Assembly (NCBI GenBank): GCA_033439265.1
Contig: JAVTVX010000013.1
Location: 22,114,500-22,178,499, forward strand
DNA: 64,000 nucleotides
DNA from: Dillenia suffruticosa
Taxonomy: Eukaryota; Streptophyta; Magnoliopsida; Dilleniales; Dilleniaceae
Reading direction: 5' to 3'
In this document: positions 33,143 through 44,125 of the stretch, in pieces
Layout: every line of letters begins with the position of its first letter
Position numbering within the stretch: the stretch's first letter is position 1
Translations under genes and position numbers: made by a program
The notes under the pieces: model-generated
Told to the model about the DNA's origin: nothing
Databases searched by the model: none
What the model saw: the letters and a program-made list of their open reading frames with translations, nothing else

Positions 33143-36100
33143 ATGGATATTCAAGCTCGAATTGGAATAATCTCACCAACGTCCCACAAATTTTTGTCCA
33201 GGTCTACAAACCACAAACCACCTTCTTCGCCACTCAAGCCCTGCTGCTCCAAAAGGGGTTCAGAACCTGTGCAAAATGGTGACAACAACAATAAAGGTAC
33301 CCTCTCTAACTCTCTCTCTCTATTTCTAATTTGCTGTAATTAGGGTTTTCTTTTCTGGATCTGTTTCATTAATTTGTTTGTGGTTCCTAAGCAGAGTGTT
33401 TTGTGCTAAATTTGTACTTGTTGCATCTTGATGCAACGTCTTCAATTATAAACAATAATCCAATCATGGGTCGAAGGAATTTTCAACTTACGAATGTTAT
33501 ATCTTATGTTTGCACTATTTTCTTCGACATAGCGACAATGGCTATATGTCTTGTCTTGGATTTGAAATTACACAAAATGTCACCATTTAGTGCGTATGAC
33601 TTCCCTCAGGAGAAAGATGAATAATTCTGGGAGTGATGATCCATCTGTGCATTCTATCCTATGTTGCTTTTAGCCCTAGGTGCTGTGTTTGCATATAATT
33701 TCCTTTTGGTTCATCTGAAAAAAAAAAAATTGTCTCTGAACGATGTTTGGGTGGTCGTATGACCCAATTAGTTTCTGGAACAAAGGACCAAATCATTTCC
33801 AACACTGGATGCTGTCTATACAGATTGTACTTTTCTCGTTTATCAATAAGGATCATTCACCATAGTACTTTTACGTGATATGGCGAAAACTTCATGAACA
33901 ATCATGAGTTGGAATGGACTGTTGGGTTGTCAAGGTTGAAGTTGATCTCCATATCTTAGGTTGTGATAGTATTGGCAGTCATATTTCTGGACCTGCAATA
34001 ATAAATTTAGCTTGGGAACTACACAAAACAAAAAATGACCATAGCAGAAATGAGAATATTTAGATGGATGTGTGGCAAAACTAGAAGATATAGAATTAGA
34101 AATGAAGAGATTCGTAATAAATTGGGAGTTAGTTCAATTGTGGATAAGATGCAAGAGTGTCGCCTGACGTGGTTTAGATATGTGCAAAGAAGACCTATGG
34201 ACGCTCCGGTTAGGAGAATCGAGAATTTAAATATAGAAAATCTAAGAGTAGACCGTTAAAAATTTGATCGCAAGTTATCCGTAAAGACATGATAGTTAAG
34301 AGTTTAAACGAGAAGATAATTTTGGATAGGAATGAGTGGCGTAGAAAAATCCGCACCAATTATTATTTGAGCTAGACAGGCTTGTTTCAATGTTATTATT
34401 TGAATCCTAGTGAATATCTGTTCATCCCTCTCGTGTGACATGCCACGCAATGAATGATGGTGAATAATCTGCCTAACTAAGTGGATGAAATTTAAGTGGG
34501 GAAATGGTAACTGGAGGAAACATCAAAGTGAGCTAATGATTGTATATGACTTTGCAAGGGTTCTAAACATGTTGATATTTTTCATTAGTCACGAGACATG
34601 TTCTTCCTTAACACAGCTCAAGGACTCTGTCTCTGTGCCTTCGTGCTTCCAACTTGGGATATGAAGACAGGCATCTTTTTGGAAAACAGGCTTTTTTTTT
34701 TTTTCTTTTCTTTTCTTTTTGCAGCCGACAACCCTTTGTCTTCAAGGCAAACAGTGTCAGATTGGATTCTATTGCAAAAAATAATGAGTGTAACATTTTA
34801 TGAGATTTCCAACCAAGTCACGAGCTGCACAAACAATTCTATGACAAATCATTTTTGGATACTTAGTTGCTCATTTACTTCCACCAAAACAAGTTTATAG
34901 CTTTATCCTTGTTTGAACTATTTAACTAGTCTTTTGCCTGCAATGTGTGGTAAGTAGAACATGAATTTTCTTGTATGGATCTTTTGTGGAAGTTCCTGAA
35001 TTGTTTGAACGGTGGTTATTTTCTTGTTGGCATTTCTGTGTTCTCGCTGTTTTCTCCAAATCATGTACATGGATTGAGTTATAAAAAGAAAACTTTTAAA
35101 CAATAAAAGTTAACAAACTAAGGGACTATTCTCATGTAGCACCACTGACTACCAAGAATTATCTGTGTATGCAAAATTTATTCCAAAATTTTTTTGTCTA
35201 GGTGACCATCTGAACATGCAAAATTTCTTTTTGGAATTATGATCTACCTATTCATCCACTTCCTCATTCTTAAGAGATTCTGAGCCTATCCCAAAGCCAA
35301 AGCTTTCTTTAACAATATGGGTGGAGATGAGTCGAGCTCAGTTGAGCTAAGGCTGGTTCAGGCTCTGCCCAATCAGGATACTAAACATTTTGCGGAATTA
35401 GGATACTAAACGTAGGTGAAGATTAATCAGGATACTAAACATTTTGCTGAATTTGGGATTGAACTTTTGGTCTTTTGCTGAAGATTGGAGATCAAGAGTT
35501 GCTTAGCCCTTGAGATGCAGCTCCAAATCACACTATGTGGGCTGTGGGGCCTGAAATTCAATGCTTGTGGCCTCATTCCCTCAGAAATATGGCTCTCCTT
35601 TTCCTTTTGTTGTTTGTTTGTCATGTTTTTGTTTTTCCTTTCCCACTGTTTGCTCTTCGCTTTCCCACTTCTGTTGTTTCATCGCTTATGTAACAGAAAA
35701 GAAAAGAGAAGGTACTAGTAATATTTTCTCACATAAATTGATGAAATTGTTCCTGTTATCTTATCACTTTTGCTCTTCACTTCTTTACATAAGTTGTGGC
35801 AAAAAGCTTAACATTATGTTTGATTGTTCTTGCTATTAAACTGCACATGACCTTTCAAGTTACTGAATAAATAGAAATCATATTTTATTTTTTGGTCAAT
35901 ATAGAAAATGTGAGCTTAAATGGGTTGATAGAAATCAAAAGCAAAACCGCCAAATTGGTGGTTCATCTGAAATCATAGAAGTAAATAAATTAATTAGAGT
36001 CCCACCACATGAACGTTGTAGAGGAGTGTTGGCTTTGTTTTCCAACTTTAGCTGTTTTTCTCAAGCTTCCCATGTCATCATAGCACTTATCCTCTTTACA

Positions 36101-36826
36101 ATTTGAGACAGTGCCCATATGTGAGTCATTTCGATGCAGAGAGTCTTCACCCTATTCATTTCTTTCTTACTGAGATGAAGAATTGTGACTCCTGCTCATA
36201 TTATCCATTTATCTGTGCTGTTTTTTTTTTGGGTATTATTTCTGTCTTAGATTGTCTTTTGTTACAAAATGTATGCAACATCTCGTTGAAGAGTGAGAAA
36301 AGCGTTCACAACCCAAGTGGGTGCACCTTGCACTATCGTATCTTGTCTTCTTCTGGATTGCCAATCTCCCCAAAAGTATTTTTTGATTAATGTATGCAGT
36401 CAACTTCTGGACTAGTATCCTAATTTCTATGAAGTGCCATGCATTAAAAATGAAGTGTACTTTTATTTGTAACCAACCTTTTTCAATATGATGAATCATG
36501 CTCTTGCAAACATGCCAGAATTAATGTTTATCGATATCACTTCTGCACATTTTGCAGGTGAAAACTTCTCAACTGACTGGGACAAGGCATGGTCAAGCTT
36601 CAGGAGGCAAGGGAAAAGGTCTCTCTTCTCGAATTTTTCACCTAATAAGTATGTGAGCTGGAATCCAAGGCGTTCAATCTATCCCCTATCTGAGGAGGTT
36701 GATCCCATAAAAAGAACAGAGAGATCAAACCTACAACTCTGGACCAGCCCAGGGTTTACTCTAGTTGGTGCTATCATTATTGTCGCATTTCTTTTGATAT
36801 ACACCATTGTTGCACCAGTTAAATGA
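33143..36826 (+). CDS. Small single-pass membrane protein, probably plastid-targeted, function unknown
   Basis: Two coding exons, 33143-33296 and 36558-36826, joined in phase 1 across a 3261-nt intron, encode 140 residues. The N-terminus (MDIQARIGIISPTSHKFLSR) is Ser/Thr- and Lys/Arg-rich with few acids, like a plastid transit peptide. The middle has FSTDWDKAWSSFRRQGKRSL, YVSWNPRRSIYPLSEEVDP and IKRTERSNLQLWTSP. It ends in a hydrophobic helix (about residues 118-137, FTLVGAIIIVAFLLIYTIVA) and a PVK tail, which suggests a C-terminal membrane anchor. I believe it belongs to an uncharacterised plant family but cannot name it. The donor (GTACCC) runs into a CT-rich tract. The intron holds a LINE fragment and short repeats. 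A G-box sits 165 bp upstream of the ATG. Internal small exons cannot be excluded. Confidence 0.72.
34020..34385 (+). mobile_element. 5'-truncated LINE fragment (3' end of reverse-transcriptase ORF)
   Basis: The frame beginning at 34035 reads MRIFRWMCGKTRRYRIRNEE and, further on, RLTWFRYVQRRPMDAPVRR. This is the conserved C-terminal end of the ORF2 protein of many plant LINEs (usual form RMLRWMCG, RWFGHVQRRP). The frame stops at 34257 and similarity fades by about 34370. It lies in sense orientation inside the first intron of the small membrane-protein gene. Confidence 0.85.
35371..35447. repeat. Short direct repeats in intron
   Basis: AATCAGGATACTAAACATTT occurs at 35371 and 35425, with a partial copy (aggatactaaac) at 35400-35411 between them. 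It is a small local amplification with no coding meaning. Confidence 0.85.
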
Positions 36827-38214
36827 TTCCCTCCATTCTGTTTATATTGTAGAAGCAGATTCTTGCTGTAAAGTTACAATTTTGATTCTAGACAACCGAA
36901 GCAGGGAGTTATAAGTTAAGCTACTCAAATTGTACAAATTTATTACTTTCCTTTTTATAGTATTTTTTTAATGCATCTTTGGTGCGATAATCTTCATTTT
37001 TTGTTGTTTGTGGACAAGAACAGATTGCATCATTTTGTTTCGGGATGTGTGAGTTTATGCATTATGTGCATGGACCAACATTAGCTAGGCAGAACAATTT
37101 GGTGGTGGTGGGGGTGAGTATGTGGGGTTGAGGGTCTTTCCATCAGTATGAAAGGAACTGTGAAGGGAACATTAATCATGAGACTTTTTTCCTTTGCTTG
37201 TCCTTTTGGATTTTATATCAACAGAGAAAAGTACTTGATTAACAATTATGGAGGATTACCATGTTTTAGTGCTAATTACTATTATAATTTAAGAGACCTG
37301 CTCCCCCTTTTTTCTTTTAGGAATGTGATGTTTTCCCTGCTGCCACATTTAGTATATTGTTTTGTTTGTTGTGTCAATTCGATCAGAAATCTCATTCATT
37401 TGGTGCCATGTGTGTTACATGTTGAGTGAACTTTTAGGATAGATTAATAGACATGTCCAACTTCACGGTTATTACCTCCGATATTTGTTCCCTTCGGAGC
37501 TTTTTGAGTCCTTTCATAGGGGGACATTTGAACCTTGTTAGTCAAGCGAGCTGGTAAAATCTTCATGATATTGTCTAGTGACAGTGATGACACAGAATCC
37601 GCCAGTTTTGGGGCAACTAAAGACTTCATTTTTCTTTGATCACCTTATGGCCAACCACAAAAGTAGTGTTGCCTGGTCGTCCAGACCAGAGACGGACTCT
37701 CTGTATTATTTTGAAACTTTGAAACACAAAAATGGATTTCTTTGAATATATATATGTGCATATATATAATTTGGGTTTCTTTTAAAAGTGTTGATGACAC
37801 GTGCAGACAAATGTATGGATCAATGATTTGTCCCAAGGTTGTCTGAGTACCAAGTATGAACACTCTGAATCCACTACTAGCTCTATTCTACTTTCTAGAA
37901 TCCGCACGTGTGGTGGACCCTATGACCGTAGCAGTGCAGGAAAATTAAAATGTGTATCTTTCTTTGGCTCATTTATATTTTTCCACAGAGGTCAGCAAAC
38001 CTAACAGTCTGTTCAAGTGTGTGAACCCTTGTGACTGCAGCAATTTACAAAAATGCTATATATAATGGTGCCCTCTTGGCATTCACATTTACATGTACAA
38101 TTCAACTTTCAAAGTTTCCTTTGAACTTCTTCCAAACTTCCTTGTTCTTTACAGCCAAGGTGTTTTCTTTTCTCTGCACTTCCTCTGTTCTACCCACTTA
38201 TTGTTCGCACTGCA
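36827..38214. other. Spacer between the two small + strand genes
   Basis: No supported gene. A minus-strand frame at 37444-37629 (61 codons) has mixed composition but no recognised motif. A TATA-like element at 38055-38062 belongs to the next gene. Confidence 0.5.
38055..38062 (+). promoter_or_regulatory. Candidate TATA box of the 62-residue protein gene
   Basis: CTATATATAATGG, about 155 bp upstream of the ATG at 38215, in AT/CT-rich leader sequence. Confidence 0.45.
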
Positions 38215-38403
38215 ATGGCTTTTGGTAATGTTAAAGGAGCAAACGTGCTTCCGAAGAGAGAGAAAGTGAGGCTTCCTCCAAAGAGAGGCCAGATCAAGGT
38301 CAAGATATTCCAGAAATTTGTCCAGATGGTAGTGAAAGTCGCCTCAAAAGCTGGAAGAGGACTTGGTATAAGGAAGAAGAAGGTAATTGCAGAGGAAGGC
38401 TAG
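38215..38403 (+). CDS. Small basic protein, 62 residues, function unknown
   Basis: A single-exon frame starting MAFGNVKGANVLPKREKVRL. It contains PPKRGQIKVKIFQKFVQMVV and ends GIRKKKVIAEEG. It is strongly basic (Lys/Arg-rich ends) with a central amphipathic or hydrophobic segment (VKIFQKFVQMVVKVA). The ATG is in good context (GCAATGG), with a CT-rich leader upstream and a polyadenylation-like AATAAA region near 38680. The PPKRGxIKxKIF pattern reminds me of an unnamed plant small-protein family; I cannot assign a function. Confidence 0.6.
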   Translation: MAFGNVKGANVLPKREKVRLPPKRGQIKVKIFQKFVQMVVKVASKAGRGLGIRKKKVIAEEG

Positions 38404-39879
38404 GATCTCGGAAGTCCTAATCGCATTTGATCATTAGTTGATATGAAGGGTTTCAGATTCATCACCTCTTCCACATGAACTCAACCTTGGCTGAATTCAT
38501 GTTTGTTTATGCCTATGCTGCATGTTTTTTTCTTTAGCAGTGGTCTTCCATTTTTGTTTCTCCTTTGTAATTCTTCTCACGGCGGTCCTCTCTGCCCGAT
38601 CGTATGTATTGGAATAAGATGTATCTTGAATATTCTCCTATGGGGTCGTTGACTTTTTTTAATCTTATCCCAATAAATAAAATGTGATGGCTTTAGGTCA
38701 TTTCTTTATTTCTTGGGTCTGAGGAGGTTAACTGGCCGTGCATGGTCGTGTGAACATGAAGACTAGCTTTTATTAATCGAACCGAAACAATCATTGCCAG
38801 AAAGTCATCGTTCAACTCGAAAGTCAACATGGGAAAAATAGAGTTGAACCAGGGTGGTCTCCATGTTGAATGTGGCCTTGTTAGACAAATTCGTCATTAT
38901 AAGAAATAATCATTTTTGTTCTTCGTTGTGCAACATTTTCCTGTTTCAGTGACTGAATTATCCATTTAATGGATACAATCCCCAGAAACACATTAGATAA
39001 ATTTTGCTTACTCATGCAATCAAATCACACTAAGGTCATTTCTAAGTGTTATAATTCAATTTGTACCGTTTACCCTTTTTTCTATAAAAGGTCAATTCAA
39101 GTTAGCCATATCCAGTGAGCTGTTGCCGCATTATTCACGCAACTCTCCTGTGGCAGGCAGCCAAAAGACATGGTGACCCTACTGCCAGCTCAACCCCTAT
39201 ACCAAGTTAAAAATGGAAAAAAGTCATCCATGCCTAACCCTAAATTGAAGTTCTAACCTCACTTCATAAAGAAAAGTAATCTATCGATTTTGCTTATAGA
39301 GGTAGTTTCACGAACATTTATTGACATGTAAAATTAAGATTTTCAAAAATATATAATGATTGGTGTTTACATTATGTCTTGGCCAAATTACTGAAGAGAT
39401 GAACCCTTAACTTTTCTCTTGATTTTAGTACAAAAAAATTTTAATATTAAGGTTTCTTAATAAGATTTTAAGAGTTTTATCAATTAAATTAGTAAATATG
39501 ACATCATTTCGCATGACCTGCCCACATGAGCAGTCTAACATAGTTGCCGAAACCCTATTACCTAAGAACTTAAGTTGGATCACAAATTCAAATTTACCTT
39601 TAAAATTAATAATTTTAGACCAATACTAATTATTCGACCTAATTAAAAAAAACGAATTAAACAACTTATTTAAATTTTATATTCAGAAATAAATATATAA
39701 CAATTTAGTGGGTGATTAATAATTTTTGGTCTCCAAGATGATAACTTGGTGGTCACAATCCCCTCTCCTAATCTTGAGATTCAGGATTCAAATTTTTGTG
39801 TAACAAGTTGTCTCAGCTTATAGAAGCTTAGTGACTGAAGTCGTAGACTAGCAAAGCAATCAGAGTATTAGAGATTGAA
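38404..39879. other. Spacer with an old SINE relic
   Basis: The first 300 bases are presumably 3' UTR of the small gene. The rest is AT-rich with no gene. At about 39735-39800 CTTGGTGGTCACAATCC and GATTCAGGATTCAAAT recall the A and B boxes of the SINE at 19474, without a preserved tail. Confidence 0.5.
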
Positions 39880-41000
39880 GTTGGATTTGGAATTGGAAGG
39901 TGAGATGTCAGGAGAGAATTAGAACCTTCATTTGGTTGGCCAGTGCTGAGAAATTGATGATTAATGTTGAAAGATGTAGAAGGAAATTTTGTGAAGAAGC
40001 AACTTGCTCTCTTTGCAAGAACATTGAAGAGTCCGTTTTGCATGCTCTGAGATATTGTAGGAAAGTCTCTAAAGTTTGGAAGTTGGTGTGGCCTAGGATA
40101 GAGGATGAGGAAAAATTTTGGGTTCTCTCTAACTCCTTTGATTGGCTAAAGGCAGGGTCTTGTGGCCAGCTTCTTGCCAGTGCCACCTTCACTAGCACAA
40201 TCTGGACAATTTGGAAGGGAAGATACAGGGAAGTCTTTCAAAACTCCAATTAGTCTCCTAATGAGTTAGCAACTATGACCGCTAGAATGTCAAGTGAGAT
40301 GGTATTGGTTTGGAGGAAAAATGTGGATACTAACCATTCTAACAGTAAGAAGGTGAAATGAATGGCCCCTCGGCCAGGGAATCTGAAGCTTAATACTGAT
40401 GGCATAGTCTCTAAAGCTTCTCATCAAGCGAGTGCATGAGGCATTTTCAGAGACAATGAGGGGAATTGGATAGCTGGCTTTATGGTGAACATAGGAAAAT
40501 CTCCGGTGCTCACTGTTGAGCTTTGGGGCTTAAGGGAAAGATTGCTCACGGCCAAAAGAAGAGGGTTTAGTCAGCTAGAAGTTGAAACAAATTCGGTTAA
40601 GTTATGCCATCTGATAAAGCATCCTTTGCATGTGGATCATCTTCTTCATCACATCATTGTGGAATGTCAGGAGCTAGTGAAATCTGTTGCAAACTGTTCT
40701 GTCAACCATATTTACAGGGAGGCTAATTGCTGCACTGATCGCTTAGCTCTCCTGGGGTAGAATATTGGTTTTGGAGTGCAAGAGATCTTAGACTCGCCCT
40801 TTAAGGTTTGGCCGCTCGTTCAGGAGGATAGATTCGGAGTTGAGAGGCTTAGATTTAGTTGCATTGCTGCGAGTAGCAGCTTGCTCTTCCCTTTCCTAGC
40901 CTGCATAAGGCCGGTGTGACAGCCCTTCGTTTGGTTCTTCTGTGTTCCTTTTTCTTTTTAGCCTTCTTGATTTGTGTTCTCTCTCTATCTAGTACTAAAA

Positions 41001-41039
<39 letters not shown>

Positions 41040-41040
41040 T
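39880..41040 (+). mobile_element. 5'-truncated LINE remnant (zinc-binding and RNase H region)
   Basis: The frame near 39900 gives RIRTFIWLASAEKLMINVER and CSLCKNIEESVLHALRYC, the zinc-binding domain that follows reverse transcriptase in plant LINEs. From about 40390 another frame gives LKLNTDG, ASHQASA, a stop, then GIFRDNEGNWIAGFMV. It continues as AELWG-like VELWGLRERLLTAKRRGFS and ends with EANCCTDRLALLG. This is the RNase H domain. The element ends in a (TAA)n tail at about 41000-41039, typical of plant LINE 3' ends. At least one stop and one frameshift show it is dead. It lies just upstream of the PPR gene. Confidence 0.88.
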
Positions 41041-41161
41041 TTTGGTTTAAGGCCCAGAGCAAATATGAGGCTCGGTCCAAATTTGAGGCGGGCCGGGCTA
41101 GGACACCCAATAACCCAAAAGGGCCCGTGCAGAGTTATCTAATCCGGCGATCGCCTATTTA

Positions 41162-41170
41162 AAAATATCT
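41162..41170 (+). promoter_or_regulatory. Evening element near the PPR start codon
   Basis: Exact AAAATATCT 81 bp upstream of the PPR ATG, right after the LINE tail region. It could confer evening phasing on a chloroplast gene, but may be chance. Confidence 0.35.
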
Positions 41171-41250
41171 CAACCCAAATTATTCATCGTCATTTCTTAC
41201 CCTCCTCCGTTCCAATCCAACTGGAAAAACGGTTGGCTCAAAATCAGGAA

Positions 41251-41799
41251 ATGCGAGAGCTAGTCATCATCTCCTCATCTTCATCCTCTTCCACTTTCAT
41301 CTCTCGTCCAAACCCTAACTCTCCTCATCACCACAAACCTAAACCGTACCACTTCAAACCGCCGCCGCCGCCGCCGCCGCCTCTGTCCTCTTCGGCTACT
41401 TTCTCCTCCTCCAAGTCACCACCATTACACACCAATCTCGCGCGTGGCAATGCGAACCAACTGAACAACTACGCAGTCCTCGCTTCCCAGCTCGCCCAAG
41501 AGGGAAGGTTAGAAGACTTCATCGCGATTGCGGAAAGCGTGGTTGATTCTGGAGTTGAGAGCGGCAGGTTCTTTAATGCTTTGGATGCCAAATCTGTGTC
41601 GGTTGGGATTGAGCGAGAGCTTCGTGAAAGGAGAATAAAGCGTGCTGTTGCGTTTTTGACCGGTGTTGAGAAATTAGGGATTTCAGCATTGCGACTCTTC
41701 AGTGGTTCCGCAATGTCTGTGCTGGCCGCTGAGTGTAGGAGAATTGCTGGAGGCGATGATGCGGAGGAAGTGGTCTGGCTGATGGAGATCCTCCATGGT

Positions 41800-41848
<49 letters not shown>

Positions 41849-44058
41849 GTATATATCTTGTGATTCTGTTTGTTCCTTAATAAACCTGCTGTGTGTAGCA
41901 TACATCGACGATCATGGTTGAATCAGGAATGAGTTTTACTTGACTGTGGCTGTGGTTGGTGGTTTTGTTAAGTAGTAGGTAGCACCTGGTAAATGGTGAG
42001 CTTTGATATATCAGAACTTGTTGCTCCCTTTATGAGAGTAATCCATGCATATATCTAACCCATAAAATGTCATCACACACACCAAATATGCAGCAATTGA
42101 TCAAGCTACTGCATTGGAAATACGAATTGCAAATGGAGATATTAGGGTTGTATGAGTTGGTAGCATTTTTGTATGCCATGATGTAGTACAAGTTTCAGCA
42201 GATATAATTGCTTCTTGTTCTAAAGGAAAAAGATTGAAAATTATGATGACCAGGACTTCAATTATGAAATGTTAGTATTGTGTTACTAGTCACAACAATG
42301 GCACAAGAATTGGGCATTAATCAAGCTTGATGAGCTATCTGTAATGGGGATTTCTTGTTCAATTTGTTGATATTACCACAGTCAGATAAAGTTTTACTCA
42401 ATAGAAACTCCCAAATTGGAGGAACTTGCTTTCTTGGACAATGAATTTTCTAAACTTGGCTGATTACCGTAGAAATTGAGCAGAAGTGAAGATAACATAT
42501 GGATGCTGAAATAATTCTGATTCAATTGAAGCTGTTTTGATTGCTCAGGTCTTCGGTTCCCACTCAGAGAGCTAGTGGATCCAATGGACATTATAAAGAT
42601 CTGCGTTGAAAAGCGTGAACCAGAGATGGCTGTAAGGTATGAGTTGTGTTTTTTTTTTTTTGGGCAATGCCTCCCTTGCTGTTTTTGATAGATGTATGGT
42701 AATTAGAACTGGTATGCTTGCTATAAATTTATGCACCTGTCCATTAAACATACCCCGGGGGTGGGTGTTAAGGAAGCGAAATTCTACTGTCTATCTGGCA
42801 CTTCTTTCTTGTATCAGCACAGTGAAAGTGATCTATAATCAAAATGAGGATGTCTATGTCACACTTATAATTAAAAAATAGTATGGGTTTAGAAGCTTTT
42901 GTAGAACAATTAATGCCATCTTTAAAGTTTAAAGCTTTCCATAACTTGATTGGACAACATTTGTTAAGGTTTCTTATTTATCGGTACCTTTCTGTTTAAT
43001 TATGATGGGTAAAAGTGTTCATCTTGTTCAGTTTTCTAATGCCTTAGATGTCACATTTGCAGGTATGCATGCCTTCTTCCACATGCTGAAATACTCTTCT
43101 GTGCCATAATTCGTAAATTTGGGAAGAGAAAGGACCTAGCATCAGCTTTGGTTGCATTTGAAGAATCCAAGAAGAAGTTGAGTGGCCCTAATATGTTTGC
43201 ATACCGCTCAGTAATTGATGCTTGTGGTCTTTGTGGTGACTACCTAAAATCTAGGCACATTTATGAGGTACTTGCAGTTGGTGTTTGTCCATATAGTGTT
43301 CAGTTAGTTGCATATTTCTGGGGCTTTTAATTTTAATGGACATCACCAGCTTATCATTTGCTGCTAGCAAGATACTGAATTAAAGGATAGACCCTGCATT
43401 TTTTTGGGGGGATTTTTAATGATGACAATATCAAAGCAGCGAGCTTGCTCAAAAAGATAAATTGATCTTATGCATGACCAAAGCAACCCATGGTAGTCAT
43501 TTCTGAGAAAACTTCTTAATATACTGTACAGCAAAACCGTGCAAAACATGAACGAAGTGGGTATAAAGTTTAAATCCATCCTTCAAGGAGACATGCTAAA
43601 ATATCTTAGGCAAACATTGCAATTTTATTGGACCGCTAAACAGTAATCCTTCTTTCTTGAAAGCCAATCTGCATTTCGTGTGGAGGTCGTAAGGTTCCAT
43701 TGTTAGAATTTCTTGAGCTCTTATTAGATTAGGAGTTAGAAAGCCAACCTGCATTGGTGTGCAGGCTGTTAGGCTTTATTTGCTATTTGATCTGCTTACA
43801 AAGGTTTTCCACTCCTCTTGTGCGATTATCTGATATATTTTGAATCCATGATGTCATAAAACCAACAGAATTGCTGGGCATGTACCATTTCTGGATTTTG
43901 TACTCTGTTAGTATGTCTGGACTCTTGTCTGATGTTCTTTGATGGTGCAGGAGTTACTGGCTGAGAAGATCACGCCCAATATATATGTCTTCAACAGTCT
44001 TATGAACGTGAATGCTCAGGATTTGAGCTACACATTGGATGTCTACAAGCATATGCAA

Positions 44059-44125
<67 letters not shown>

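Noticed and set aside
37444-37629. 61-codon minus-strand frame
   Set aside because: Composition is not implausible, but there is no motif, promoter or homology I can name.
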